A DNA stretch of 64,000 nt from Streptomyces aurantiogriseus. Lineage in GTDB: Bacteria; Actinomycetota; Actinomycetes; Streptomycetales; Streptomycetaceae. Below, in pieces: positions 35,472 through 45,142 of this stretch (the first letter of the stretch is position 1; each line of letters begins with the position of its first letter). The notes beneath the pieces are model-generated. The model was given only the letters and a program-made list of their open reading frames with translations. It did no database searches and had not been told where the DNA came from. The stretch lies in NCBI RefSeq assembly GCF_014649375.1, contig NZ_BMSX01000010.1, forward strand, positions 281,694 through 345,693, written 5' to 3'. Made by a program: the position numbers and the translations under genes.

Positions 35472-36416
35472 ATGGCCGAAACCGGAGCATCCCCACTCCC
35501 CCCTACGCCCCCGGCGCACACCCCGCTCTTCCGCGCCGAGCCCTTCGTCTGGCTCACCGCGCGCGTGCTGGAGCAGCGCCTCTTCGCGTACCACTTCCTC
35601 CACGGCGGCGCCGATCCGGTCGAGACCGCGCTCGACGCCTACCGCAACGAGGACGGCGGATACGGCCACGCGCTGGAGCCGGATCTGCGCGGCCCCGTCA
35701 GCCAGCCCCTGCACACCGCGCACGCCCTGCGCGTCCTGGACTCCCTCGGACGCTGCGGCGGCCAGCGCGTGGAACGGGTCTGCCGCTACCTCACCTCCGT
35801 GTCGAACCCCGACGGGGCCCTCCCGGCGATCCATCCCAGCCAGCGCGGCTACCCGGCGGCCCCGTTCGTCCCGATCCTGGACGACCCGCCCAGCGCACTC
35901 CTGGCCACGGGTCCGGTGGTGGGCCTCCTCCACCGCAACGAGGTGTGGCACGCCTGGCTGTTCAGGGCCACGGACTTCTGCTGGCAGGCGGTGGATGCCC
36001 TGGAGACGTCCCACCCGTACGAGATCCAGGCCGCCGTGGCCTTCCTGGACTCCGCCCCCGACCGCCCGCGCGCGGAGGCGGCCGCCGACCGCCTGGGCCG
36101 CCTGGTGCGCGAACAGCGACTCGCCGTACTGGACCCCGGCCACCGCGACACGCACCCCGTCCCGCCCGGATACGCCCCCGGTGAGCACCACTTCCCGTAC
36201 GACTTCGCCCGGACACCGGGCTCCCTCGCGCGCGCGTGGTTCACGGACGACGAGATGGCACGCTCGCTGGACTTCCTCGCCGGCGAGCAGGAGGAGGACG
36301 GCGGCTGGCCGATCCGCTGGCGGCGCTGGGCACCCGGCACCGCCCTGGAGGCACGCCCCATGGTGACGATCGAGGCCCTGCGGACCCTGAGGGCGTACGG
36401 CCGCGCCATCGGGTGA
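35472..36416 (+). CDS. Hypothetical protein with prenyltransferase/squalene-cyclase-like alpha-helical repeats
   Basis: The 314-residue protein contains repeated helical units with the QW-like pattern: RNEDGGYGHALEPD near 55 and EEDGGWPIRWRRWAPGT near 275. This resembles terpenoid cyclase/prenyltransferase toroids. No DxDD or DCTAE catalytic motif is seen, so enzyme activity is doubtful. The ATG is at 35472, divergent from the DUF3046 gene. It stands alone, 25 bp from the converging azlD stop. Confidence 0.75.
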   Translation: MAETGASPLPPTPPAHTPLFRAEPFVWLTARVLEQRLFAYHFLHGGADPVETALDAYRNEDGGYGHALEPDLRGPVSQPLHTAHALRVLDSLGRCGGQRVERVCRYLTSVSNPDGALPAIHPSQRGYPAAPFVPILDDPPSALLATGPVVGLLHRNEVWHAWLFRATDFCWQAVDALETSHPYEIQAAVAFLDSAPDRPRAEAAADRLGRLVREQRLAVLDPGHRDTHPVPPGYAPGEHHFPYDFARTPGSLARAWFTDDEMARSLDFLAGEQEEDGGWPIRWRRWAPGTALEARPMVTIEALRTLRAYGRAIG

Positions 36417-36441
36417 CGGCCGAGCACCCGGCCGCGCACCG

Positions 36442-36750
36442 TCACCCGCCGACGGCCCGCACCCCCGCCGTCACCACCACGGCCGCCGCGACGACGAGCA
36501 GGAACGGCGCTCGCAGGACGAGCGCCACGGCGGCCGCGGCCAGCCCCGCGGCCCGCGCGTCGAGGACGACCGCGTGTCCGTCGGCGAACGTCTGCTGGGC
36601 CGTCAGGGCGGCGAGCAGGGCGACGGGCAGCAGGGCCGCGAGCCGCCGGACCAGGGGCCGTTCGACAACGCCCGCGGGAACGAGCAGCCCGGCGAGCTTG
36701 ACGGCGTAACAGCTGAGGGCGGTCGCCCCGATCGCGATCCAGACGTTCAC
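36442..36750 (-). CDS. azlD: AzlD-family branched-chain amino acid exporter subunit
   Basis: The 102-residue protein has four hydrophobic segments and the AzlD start VNVWIAIGATALSCYAVKLAG. AzlD pairs with AzlC to export branched-chain amino acids or analogues. Its GTG overlaps the azlC stop by 4 nt (GTGA), and GGAGG lies within the end of azlC. This is the last gene of the araC-azlC-azlD unit. Confidence 0.88.
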   Translation of the reverse strand: MNVWIAIGATALSCYAVKLAGLLVPAGVVERPLVRRLAALLPVALLAALTAQQTFADGHAVVLDARAAGLAAAAVALVLRAPFLLVVAAAVVVTAGVRAVGG

Positions 36751-37493
36751 CGCTCCCCCTCCTCCGGTCGGCCGGCCGTCCGGCCCTTGCGACGCCCCTC
36801 GGCCCAGAGGGCGAGCGGCGCGGCGAGCGCGGCCACCAGGACGGGCACCCCGGCGGGCAGGACGGGCAGGAGGCCGAGCCCCAGAACGACCGCGAGGCCG
36901 GCGACGGCCCGCTCGGTGACGGTCTTCAGCATGGGTGCGAGCAGCGCCAGGAAGACGGCGGGCCCGGCCGCGTCGAGCCCCCATGCGTTCGTGTCCCCGA
37001 TCGCCTCGGCGCCCAGGGCACCCAGGAGTGTCGTGAGGTTCCACAGCACGTACAGGCTGAGCCCGGTGACCGCGAAGCCGATCCGCGCCCCGCGCCGATC
37101 GCGCTGCGCCAGCGACACGGCCGACGTCTCGTCGATCACCCACTGGGCGGCGAACGGGCGCACCGCGCGCGGGAGGGCCAGCAACTGCGACAGGCGCAGG
37201 CCGTAGAAGGCGTTGCGCACCCCCAGGAAGAAGGCGCCTGCAGCCGCCGTCAGCGGGTTGCCGCCCGCCGCGAGCGCCCCGACGAGCGCGAACTGGGACG
37301 CGCCCGTGAACACCAGCAGGCTGAGCGCGCAGGTCTGCCACACCGTGAGCCCACTGCCCGCCGAGGTCACCCCGAAGGCGAACCCGGAGAGTCCGACGGC
37401 GACCCCGACACCGAGGGCGTCCCGTACGACGGCGGCGTCCGGCCTCCCTCCGTCGTCGGCGCGTACATCTGCGAGAGCTGTCTGTTCTGCCAC
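36747..37493 (-). CDS. azlC: AzlC-family branched-chain amino acid permease
   Basis: The 248-residue membrane protein begins VAEQTALADVRADDG and enters the AzlC core at VVRDALGVGVAVGLSGFAFG. It has LLVFTGASQFALVGAL, FFLGVRNAFYGLRLSQLL and WVIDETSAVS, the usual AzlC landmarks. The only plausible start, GTG 37493, lies 127 nt inside the 3' end of the araC gene in another frame, without a good ribosome site. The pair is therefore probably translationally coupled or the AraC C-terminus is shorter than drawn. Confidence 0.85.
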   Translation of the reverse strand: MAEQTALADVRADDGGRPDAAVVRDALGVGVAVGLSGFAFGVTSAGSGLTVWQTCALSLLVFTGASQFALVGALAAGGNPLTAAAGAFFLGVRNAFYGLRLSQLLALPRAVRPFAAQWVIDETSAVSLAQRDRRGARIGFAVTGLSLYVLWNLTTLLGALGAEAIGDTNAWGLDAAGPAVFLALLAPMLKTVTERAVAGLAVVLGLGLLPVLPAGVPVLVAALAAPLALWAEGRRKGRTAGRPEEGER

Positions 37494-38365
37494 GCGTCGG
37501 ACGGTAGGACCAGCCGTGACCGCGCGTCTTGTACGTTCTTGCGCTCGCGCTGGTAGGCACCCGGAGGCACGCCGACGATCCGGGCGAAGTGACGGTTGAG
37601 GTGCGGCTGATCGGTGAACCCCACCGCGAGGGCCGCCTCCGCGGGTGCCGTCCCTGCGTCCAGCAGCCGCCGTGCCCGGCGGACCCGCGCGTCCGTGAGC
37701 CAGGCGTGCGGCGGCATTCCGTAGGCGTCCCGGAACGCGCGCAGCAACGCGAAGGGGCTGGTGCCGAGATCCCCCGCGAGCTGCTCCAGGGTCGGCGGAC
37801 CGGCCATCCGCTCCTCCAGCACGGCACGCGCGCGTGCGGCAACCCGCGCACCGGCCGTACTGACCCGCCGTGCCGGTAGAGACCCGCCGTTCAACCGCAG
37901 CAGCCGCGTCACGGCGACCCGCAACAACGTGTCGGCGGCCAACGCGTTGCCCTCGTCGGCGGCACGGAGCACCTGATGCACCAGCGAGACGGAGTAGGGA
38001 TCGTCGAGCACGGGACTGATGAACCCCGGGGTGCCCCGCAGGGTGGTCGTCTCGGCGGCGATCCCGGCCACGACCTCGGGCGACGGATACACGGCCCCGT
38101 AGCGCCACCCCTCGGGCCCACCGGCCCGTCCCGTGTGCGGGGTGTCCGGATTGACCAGTGCGAGCGCGCCGGCCCCCGCGTACTGATCGCCCCCACGATG
38201 GTGGAAGACGTCCACCCCCTCGGCGATACCGGCGATCACGAAGTGCTCGTGCGTGTGCCGCACGAAGGTCTTCCGTACGTACCGGGCCCGCAGCAGATCG
38301 ACCCCCGGCAGATCCGCATACTGCCAGTGCCTCGCCACCTCACCCGATCCCGCCATACCTCCCAT
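37367..38365 (-). CDS. AraC-family transcriptional regulator
   Basis: The 332-residue protein has an N-terminal cupin-like effector domain (RHTHEHFVIAGIAEGVDVFHHRGG, with NPDTPHTG) and a C-terminal AraC helix-turn-helix pair (TLEQLAGDLGTSPFALLRAFRDAYG, TDQPHLNRHFARIVGVPPGAY). A tail of about 55 Ser/Pro/Gly-rich residues overlaps azlC and may be translational read-on. Two ATGs (38365 and 38356) are possible; GGAGGT abuts the second. It likely regulates azlCD in response to an amino acid. Confidence 0.87.
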   Translation of the reverse strand: MGGMAGSGEVARHWQYADLPGVDLLRARYVRKTFVRHTHEHFVIAGIAEGVDVFHHRGGDQYAGAGALALVNPDTPHTGRAGGPEGWRYGAVYPSPEVVAGIAAETTTLRGTPGFISPVLDDPYSVSLVHQVLRAADEGNALAADTLLRVAVTRLLRLNGGSLPARRVSTAGARVAARARAVLEERMAGPPTLEQLAGDLGTSPFALLRAFRDAYGMPPHAWLTDARVRRARRLLDAGTAPAEAALAVGFTDQPHLNRHFARIVGVPPGAYQRERKNVQDARSRLVLPSDAWQNRQLSQMYAPTTEGGRTPPSYGTPSVSGSPSDSPGSPSG

Positions 38366-38484
38366 TCTCGGCGACGCCCCCGCTCACCAGCAGCCGCGCT
38401 ACGACGGGAGCGGCCGCGGCGCCGACCCGCCCCACCCGGGCGCACAGCCCGGCCGGCGCAGCGCAACCGCAGGTCAGCGCCATT

Positions 38485-38505
38485 GTCAGTGCCTGGGTGC
38501 ACGAT
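38485..38505 (+). promoter_or_regulatory. RecA-NDp-like promoter of lhr
   Basis: TTGTCAGTG (GTCAGTG at 38485-38491), 8 nt, then CACGAT (38500-38505) match GTCRGTG-N8-TAnnnT with one -10 mismatch (C for T). The ATG is 6 nt downstream, as in the mazG promoter at 21191, again suggesting leaderless mRNA. Confidence 0.65.
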
Positions 38506-38511
38506 GGACGC

Positions 38512-41500
38512 ATGGTCAGCGACGCACACCGAGCCCTGGACGGCTTCTCCCCCGCGACCCGCGGCTGGTTCACGGGGGCGTTCTCCGCGCCCACCGCCGC
38601 CCAGGCGGGCGCGTGGCAGGCCATTCGTGAGGGCTCGGACGTGCTGGTGGTGGCCCCGACCGGTTCCGGCAAGACCCTGGCCGCGTTCCTTGCCGCCCTG
38701 GACCAACTGGCCTCCACGCCCCCGCCGGCCGACCCGAAGAAGCGCTGCCGCGTGCTGTACGTGTCCCCGCTCAAGGCCCTGGCCGTCGACGTGGAGCGCA
38801 ACCTCCGCAGCCCTCTGACGGGCATCCGCCAGGAATCCGTACGTCTGGGCCTGCCCGAGCCCGAGGTCAAGGTCGGCATCCGCTCCGGCGACACCCCCGC
38901 CGCCGAGCGCCGCGCCCTGTCCACCCGCCCCCCGGACATCCTGATCACCACGCCCGAGTCCCTCTTCCTGATGCTGACGTCAGCCACCCGCGACGCCCTG
39001 ACCGGCATCGAGACGGTGATCCTGGACGAGGTGCACGCCGTGGCCGGCACCAAGCGCGGTGCCCACCTGGCCCTCTCCCTGGAGCGCCTGGACGAACTCC
39101 TCCCGAAGCCGGCCCGTCGCATCGGCCTCTCGGCCACGGTCCGCCCGGTCGACGAGGTGGCCCGCTACCTCTCCCCGCGCCGCAGGGTGGAGATCGTCCA
39201 GCCCAAGTCCGGCAAGGAGTTCGACCTCTCGGTCGTCGTCCCGGTCGAGGACCTGGGCGAACTGGGCGGCTCCCCGGTGGCGGACGGCTCCGAAGGGGCG
39301 GAACGCCCGTCCATCTGGCCACACGTGGAAGAGCGGATCACCGACCTCATCCAGTCCCACCGCTCCACGATCGTCTTCGCCAACTCCCGCCGCCTCGCGG
39401 AGCGCCTCTGCAACCGCCTCAACGAGATCGCCTACGAGCGGGCGACGGGCGAAACCCTCGACGAGCACCATGCCCCGGCCGAACTCATGGGTGGCTCGGG
39501 CGCCGCCCAGGGCGCACCGCCCGTCATCGCGCGCGCCCACCACGGCTCGGTCTCCAAGGAGCAGCGCGCCCTGGTCGAGGAGGACCTGAAGGCGGGCCGT
39601 CTCCCCGCGGTGGTCGCCACCTCCAGCCTGGAACTGGGCATCGACATGGGCGCGGTCGACCTCGTGGTCCAGGTCGAGTCCCCGCCCTCCGTCGCCTCGG
39701 GCCTCCAGCGCGTCGGCCGCGCGGGCCACCAGGTCGGAGCCGTCTCCACCGGCGTGGTCTTCCCCAAGTACCGCGGCGACCTGGTCCAGGCGGCAGTGGT
39801 CACCGAACGCATGCGCACCGGCGCCATCGAGTCCCTCAAGGTGCCGGCGAACCCCTTGGACGTCGTCGCCCAGCAGCTCGTCGCCATGACCGCGATGGAC
39901 ACCTGGCAGCTCGACGACCTGCTCGCCCTGGTCCGCCGCGCCGCGCCCTTCGCCTCCCTCCCCGAGTCCGCCTTCACGGCGGTCCTGGACATGCTCGCCG
40001 GCCGCTACCCCTCCGACGCCTTCGCCGAACTCCGCCCGCGCGTGGTGTGGGACCGCGTCGCCGGCACGATCACCGGCCGCCCCGGAGCCCAGCGCCTCGC
40101 CGTGACCTCGGGGGGCACGATCCCCGACCGCGGCCTGTTCGGCGTCTTCCTCGCCGGCGCCGACCCCAAGAAGGGCGGCGGCCGGGTGGGCGAGCTGGAC
40201 GAGGAGATGGTCTACGAGTCCCGCGTCGGCGACGTCTTCACCCTGGGTACGACGTCCTGGCGCATCGAGGACATCACACGCGACCGCGTCCTGGTCTCCC
40301 CCGCCCCCGGCGTCCCCGGCCGCCTCCCGTTCTGGAAGGGCGACCAGCTGGGCCGCCCGCTGGAGCTGGGGCGCGCGGTGGGCGCGTTCCTGCGCGAGGT
40401 CGGCTCCCTGCCCAAGGACGACGCCCGCCTGCGCCTGCTGACCGCGGGACTGGACGCCTGGGCCGCGGACAACGTTCTGTCGTACCTGGACGAACAGCGC
40501 CAGGCCTGCGGCCACGTCCCCGACGACCGCACGATCGTCGTGGAACGCTTCCGGGACGAACTCGGCGACTGGCGGGTCGTCGTGCACTCCCCCTTCGGCG
40601 CCCAGGTCCACGCCCCCTGGGCCCTCGCCCTGGGCGCCAAGCTCTCGGAGCGGTACGGCATGGACGCGCAGGTCATGCACGCCGACGACGGCATCGTCCT
40701 GCGTCTGCCCGACGCCGACATCATGGGCCTGGACCTCCTCGACGGGGAGCCCATGAAGTCCGGCACCCCCTTCAACACGGCGGTCGACGCCGAGCAGGCC
40801 CCCGTCGGCGCGGCCGACGTCGTCTTCGACAAGGGCGAGGTCGATCAGATCGTCACCGACCAGGTGGGCAGCTCCGCGCTGTTCGCGGCCCGTTTCCGCG
40901 AGTGCGCCGCCCGCGCCCTGCTGCTGCCGCGCCGCAACCCGGGCAAACGCACCCCTCTGTGGCAGCAGCGCCAGCGCGCCGCCCAGCTGCTGCAGGTGGC
41001 GAGCGAGTTCGGCTCGTTCCCGATCGTCCTGGAAGCGGTCCGCGAGTGCCTCCAGGACGTCTTCGACGTCCCCGGACTCGTCGAGCTGATGGGCGACCTG
41101 GAGTCCCGCAAGGTGCGCCTGGTCGAGGTCACCACCCCGGAGCCGTCCCCCTTCGCCCGCTCCCTCCTGTTCGGCTACGTGGCCCAGTTCCTCTACGAGG
41201 GCGACTCCCCCCTCGCGGAACGCCGCGCCGCCGCCCTCTCCCTGGACTCACGGCTGCTGGCCGAGCTTCTCGGCCAGGCGGAGCTGCGCGAGCTGCTCGA
41301 CGCCGAGGTGCTCACCGAGCTGGAGCGGGAGCTGCAGTGGCTGACCGAGGACCGCCGCGTGAAGGACGCCGAAGGCGTCGCGGACATCCTGCGTCTGCTC
41401 GGCCCGCTCACCGACGCCGAGCTGGCCGAGCGCGGCGCCGAACCCCACTGGGCCCAGGAGCTGGCCGCCGCCCGCCGCGCCATCCGGGTCCGTATCGCCG

Positions 41501-43422
41501 GCGCCGACCACTGGGCGACGGTCGAGGACGCGGGCCGCCTGCGCGACGCCCTGGGCACCGCGCTCCCCGTCGGTGTCCCGGAGGCCTTCACCGAGCCGGT
41601 GAAGGACCCGCTGGGCGACCTCCTCGCCCGCTACGCCCGCACGCACGGCCCGTTCACCTCGGCCACCGCGGCCGCCCGGTTCGGCCTGGGCGTGGCGGTC
41701 ACCGAGGGCGCCCTCCAGCGGCTCGCGGCGGGCGGCCGCGTCGTCCAGGGCGAGTTCCACCCGGCCGGCATCGGCCAGGAGTGGTGCGACGCGACCGTCC
41801 TGCGCAGGCTGCGCCGCCGCTCCCTGGCCGCCCTGCGGCACGAACTCGAACCGGTCCCGCCCGCCGCGCTCGCCCAGTTCCTGCCCCAGTGGCAGCACAT
41901 CGGCAAGGGCCATGCGCTCCGCGGCATCGACGGACTGGTCCGCGCGATCGAGCAGCTCCAGGGCGCGTCCGTCCCCGCCTCCGCCCTGGAGAAGCTCGTC
42001 CTGCCGTCCCGCGTGACGGGCTACGCCCCGGCGATGCTCGACGAGCTCACCGCCGCCGGAGAGGTGGTCTGGGCCGGCGCGGGCGCCCTCCCCGGCAAGG
42101 ACGGCTGGGTCTCCCTGTACCTGGCGGACGCGGCCCCCCTGCTCCTGCCCCCACCCCACCCCCTGGAGCTGACGGCCCTGCACCAGTCCGTCCTGGACGT
42201 CCTCTCCGGCGGCTACGGCCTGTTCTTCCGCCAGATCGCCGACCAGGTCCGCGCCACCACCCACCCCGACGTCACCGACCCCCAACTCGCCGACGCCCTC
42301 TGGGACCTGGCCTGGTCCGGCCGCCTCACCAACGACACGCTGGCGCCGATGCGCTCCCTGCTGGGCTCGGGCCGCACAGCCGGTTCCACGGCCCACCGCG
42401 CCAAGCGCGCGGTCCCCCGCGGCCGCTACGGCTCCCTGACAGCCGCCGCGCGCTCCGCCTCCCGCAGCGGCCCTCCGACCGTCGCCGGCCGTTGGTCCCT
42501 GCTCCCGGCCCACGAACCCGATCCCACCGTCCGCGCCCACGCCCTCGCCCGCACCCTCCTCGACCGACACGGAGTGGTGACCCGGGGCGCGGTCTCGGCC
42601 GAGGGCGTCGAAGGCGGCTTCTCGGCGACGTACCGCGTCCTGTCCGCCTTCGAGGACAGCGGCCAGGCCCGGCGGGGCTATGTCGTGGAGGGGCTCGGCG
42701 CAGCGCAGTTCGCGATGGACGGCGCCGTGGACCGCGTCCGCGCGGTGGCCAACGCCCGCGACCGGGGCGAGGCACTGCCCGGCCCGGGCCGAGAGGACGG
42801 CAGCCCCGACAGCTTCGCCTTCCCCGACAGTTCCCCGTCCGACGACCTCAACTGGGAGATCCCCGGCCTCGACGACTTCGACTCCCCGCCGCCCTCCCCC
42901 GCGCCGGGTGACTACGTCTCCCCCCGCGACTTCGCCTCCCCCGGCGCGGGCGGCCCCCGAGGCGGCAACGGCTTCCCGAACGCCTCGGGATTCCCCGGCC
43001 ACCGTCGCCGTACGCCCTCCCCCGCCTCCCGGGCCGTCGTCCTCGCCGCGGCCGACCCGGCGAACGCGTATGGTGCCGCCCTGTCCTGGCCCGAGCCACC
43101 GACCGGAGCCGGACACAAGCCCGGCCGCAAGGCGGGCTCCCTGGTGGTGCTCGTCGACGGCGAACTGACCCTCTACATGGAGCGCGGCGGCAAGACCCTG
43201 CTGGCCTGGCCCTCCACTCCGGACGGCGGGGCCACGCCCACCGACGACCCCCGCCTGCACGCAGCGGCGGAAGCCCTCGCCGCAGCCGCCCACGCGGGCT
43301 CCCTCGGCACGGTCACGGTGGAACGCGTCAACGGCGCCTCGGCCCTGACCTCCCCCCTGGGCACCCTCCTGGAAGGAGCGGGCTTCATCGCGACCCCCCG
43401 AGGCCTGCGGATACGAGCATGA
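38512..43422 (+). CDS. lhr: Lhr-family ATP-dependent DNA helicase
   Basis: Lhr is a very large superfamily-2 3'-5' helicase linked to repair of crosslinks and alkylation damage. The 1636-residue protein has Walker A APTGSGKT at 48-55, ILDEVHAVAGTKRGAHL (DEVH box near 165), TSSLELGIDMGAVDLVVQ, and motif VI LQRVGRAGHQ. The Lhr core and long C-terminal winged-helix/beta domains follow. A disordered Pro/Gly/Ser insertion lies near 1450-1510. ATG 38512 (MVSDAHRALDGFSP) is chosen from family start and from the promoter 6 nt upstream. The nei-type glycosylase follows, as in mycobacteria. Confidence 0.95.
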   Translation: MVSDAHRALDGFSPATRGWFTGAFSAPTAAQAGAWQAIREGSDVLVVAPTGSGKTLAAFLAALDQLASTPPPADPKKRCRVLYVSPLKALAVDVERNLRSPLTGIRQESVRLGLPEPEVKVGIRSGDTPAAERRALSTRPPDILITTPESLFLMLTSATRDALTGIETVILDEVHAVAGTKRGAHLALSLERLDELLPKPARRIGLSATVRPVDEVARYLSPRRRVEIVQPKSGKEFDLSVVVPVEDLGELGGSPVADGSEGAERPSIWPHVEERITDLIQSHRSTIVFANSRRLAERLCNRLNEIAYERATGETLDEHHAPAELMGGSGAAQGAPPVIARAHHGSVSKEQRALVEEDLKAGRLPAVVATSSLELGIDMGAVDLVVQVESPPSVASGLQRVGRAGHQVGAVSTGVVFPKYRGDLVQAAVVTERMRTGAIESLKVPANPLDVVAQQLVAMTAMDTWQLDDLLALVRRAAPFASLPESAFTAVLDMLAGRYPSDAFAELRPRVVWDRVAGTITGRPGAQRLAVTSGGTIPDRGLFGVFLAGADPKKGGGRVGELDEEMVYESRVGDVFTLGTTSWRIEDITRDRVLVSPAPGVPGRLPFWKGDQLGRPLELGRAVGAFLREVGSLPKDDARLRLLTAGLDAWAADNVLSYLDEQRQACGHVPDDRTIVVERFRDELGDWRVVVHSPFGAQVHAPWALALGAKLSERYGMDAQVMHADDGIVLRLPDADIMGLDLLDGEPMKSGTPFNTAVDAEQAPVGAADVVFDKGEVDQIVTDQVGSSALFAARFRECAARALLLPRRNPGKRTPLWQQRQRAAQLLQVASEFGSFPIVLEAVRECLQDVFDVPGLVELMGDLESRKVRLVEVTTPEPSPFARSLLFGYVAQFLYEGDSPLAERRAAALSLDSRLLAELLGQAELRELLDAEVLTELERELQWLTEDRRVKDAEGVADILRLLGPLTDAELAERGAEPHWAQELAAARRAIRVRIAGADHWATVEDAGRLRDALGTALPVGVPEAFTEPVKDPLGDLLARYARTHGPFTSATAAARFGLGVAVTEGALQRLAAGGRVVQGEFHPAGIGQEWCDATVLRRLRRRSLAALRHELEPVPPAALAQFLPQWQHIGKGHALRGIDGLVRAIEQLQGASVPASALEKLVLPSRVTGYAPAMLDELTAAGEVVWAGAGALPGKDGWVSLYLADAAPLLLPPPHPLELTALHQSVLDVLSGGYGLFFRQIADQVRATTHPDVTDPQLADALWDLAWSGRLTNDTLAPMRSLLGSGRTAGSTAHRAKRAVPRGRYGSLTAAARSASRSGPPTVAGRWSLLPAHEPDPTVRAHALARTLLDRHGVVTRGAVSAEGVEGGFSATYRVLSAFEDSGQARRGYVVEGLGAAQFAMDGAVDRVRAVANARDRGEALPGPGREDGSPDSFAFPDSSPSDDLNWEIPGLDDFDSPPPSPAPGDYVSPRDFASPGAGGPRGGNGFPNASGFPGHRRRTPSPASRAVVLAAADPANAYGAALSWPEPPTGAGHKPGRKAGSLVVLVDGELTLYMERGGKTLLAWPSTPDGGATPTDDPRLHAAAEALAAAAHAGSLGTVTVERVNGASALTSPLGTLLEGAGFIATPRGLRIRA

Positions 43423-43502
43423 CAACCAGAGCCCGCACCGACTCCCCACGCCCCTCCCCGACGGCCGTGGGCGTGTGCGAGCGCCCGTGCCACCCTTGAC
43501 CC

Positions 43503-44345
43503 ATGCCCGAAGGTGACACGGTCTGGCAAGCCGCGAGCCGGCTGCACACCGCCCTCGCGGGCAAGGTGCTGACCCGCTCCGACCTGCGCGTCCCCAAGTA
43601 CGCCACCACCGACCTCACCGGCCGCACCGTCCTGGACGTCACCCCCCGCGGCAAGCACCTCCTCACCCGCATCGAGGGCGGCCTGACGCTCCACTCGCAC
43701 CTTCGGATGGACGGCTCCTGGAAGGTGTACGCGAACGACCAGCGCTGGACCGGCGGCCCCGCACACCAGATCCGCGCCGTCCTCGGCACTCACGACCGCA
43801 CGGCCGTCGGCTACCGCCTCCCCGTCCTCGAACTCCTGCGCACCCCCGATGAGGAGCGCGTCGTCGGCCACCTCGGCCCCGACCTGCTGGGCCCCGACTG
43901 GGACCCCGAGCGCGCCCTCGCCAACCTCCTCGCGGACCCCGCCCGCCCCCTGGGCGAGGCCCTTCTCGACCAGCGCAACCTCGCCGGCATCGGCAATGTG
44001 TACAAGAGCGAGCTCTGCTTCCTCCTCGGCGCCACCCCGTGGCTTCCCGTAGGAGCGCTCCCCGCCGACCGCGCCACGAAGCTGCCCGCCCTCGCCAGGA
44101 AACTCCTGGAGACCAACCGCGACCGCCCCATCCGCAGCACCACCGGCCGCCGCGGCCAGGACCTCTTCGTCTACGGCCGCGCACCCCGTCCCTGCCTGCG
44201 CTGCGGAACGCCCGTCCGTGCGGCCGACCAGGGCGACGGCTCCCGCGACCGCCCCACGTACTGGTGCCCCGCCTGCCAGACGGGCCCCGCCCCGGCCCCC
44301 GGCTCCCCACTCACGCGCCGCATCCGTCCCCGCACCAGCAATTGA
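43503..44345 (+). CDS. nei: Fpg/Nei-family DNA glycosylase/AP lyase
   Basis: The 280-residue protein begins MPEGDTVWQAASRLHTALAG: Pro2 is the catalytic nucleophile and Glu3 the acid of the family, and the T/W after EGD favours the Nei2-like branch over Fpg. The helix-two-turn-helix has LLDQRNLAGIGNVYKSELCF. A C-terminal zinc finger has four Cys (PCLRCGTPV and YWCPACQ). It removes oxidised bases and nicks the abasic site. It follows lhr by 80 bp in the same direction. Confidence 0.93.
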   Translation: MPEGDTVWQAASRLHTALAGKVLTRSDLRVPKYATTDLTGRTVLDVTPRGKHLLTRIEGGLTLHSHLRMDGSWKVYANDQRWTGGPAHQIRAVLGTHDRTAVGYRLPVLELLRTPDEERVVGHLGPDLLGPDWDPERALANLLADPARPLGEALLDQRNLAGIGNVYKSELCFLLGATPWLPVGALPADRATKLPALARKLLETNRDRPIRSTTGRRGQDLFVYGRAPRPCLRCGTPVRAADQGDGSRDRPTYWCPACQTGPAPAPGSPLTRRIRPRTSN

Positions 44346-44377
44346 CGGGCCGTCAGAAACCCTCGTACCGTCCCCTC

Positions 44378-45142
44378 ATGGCCGTGAAGGCGTACGACCT
44401 CACCGGACGCACCGCATTCGTCACCGGCGCCGCGAGCGGCATAGGCCGCGCCTGCGCCGTGCTGCTGGCCGAGGCCGGCGCCACCGTGCACGGAGCGGAC
44501 CGCGATCAACAGGGCCTCCACGAGACGGCGACCCTGATCAAGGACCTCGGCGGCACGGCCCGCACCCACCACCTCGACGTCACCGACCGCGCCCAGGTGC
44601 GTCAGGCGGTCGAGTCCTGCGAGCGCCTCGACGTGATGGCGGCCGTCGCCGGGATCATGCACAGCAGCCCGGTCCTGGAGACCCGGGACGAGGACCTCGA
44701 CCGGGTCCTCGACGTCAACTTCAAGGGTGTGCTCCACGCCTGCCAGGAAGCGGCCCGCCTGATGCTCGCCCACAACACGCCGGGCAGCATCATCACCATG
44801 GCCTCGGGCGCCGTCGACACGGGCGGCCCCGGGCTCCTCTGCTACGGCGTGGCCAAGGCTGCGGTGGTCCAGCTGACGAAGACCCTGGCGGCCGAGGTCG
44901 GCCGGTACGGCATCCGCGTCAACGCCGTCGCCCCGGGCTGGATCCGCACTCCCATGACCGACCGCCACGACGTCGGCGCACAGGCGCACACCGAGGCGCT
45001 CATGTCCCGCATGTCACCCCTGGGCCGGGTCGGCGAGCCGAAGGACGTCGCCCACGCCGTGCTGCACCTGGCCTCGGACGCGTCCTCGTTCACGACGGGC
45101 CAGATCCTCCGCCCGAACGGCGGCGTGGCCATGCCTTGGTAG
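44378..45142 (+). CDS. SDR-family oxidoreductase
   Basis: The 254-residue classical short-chain dehydrogenase has TGxxxGIG as TGAASGIGRA near 18, Asp for NAD in HGADRDQ, NNAG-like VAGIMHS, catalytic Ser in TMASGAVD and the YxxxK pair in LLCYGVAKAA. It ends with GQILRPNGGVAMPW, typical of cofactor-bound tails. The preference is probably NAD(H), since an acidic residue follows strand 2. The substrate is unknown. ATG 44378 lies 32 bp after the nei stop; an open frame upstream overlaps nei. Confidence 0.92.
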   Translation: MAVKAYDLTGRTAFVTGAASGIGRACAVLLAEAGATVHGADRDQQGLHETATLIKDLGGTARTHHLDVTDRAQVRQAVESCERLDVMAAVAGIMHSSPVLETRDEDLDRVLDVNFKGVLHACQEAARLMLAHNTPGSIITMASGAVDTGGPGLLCYGVAKAAVVQLTKTLAAEVGRYGIRVNAVAPGWIRTPMTDRHDVGAQAHTEALMSRMSPLGRVGEPKDVAHAVLHLASDASSFTTGQILRPNGGVAMPW

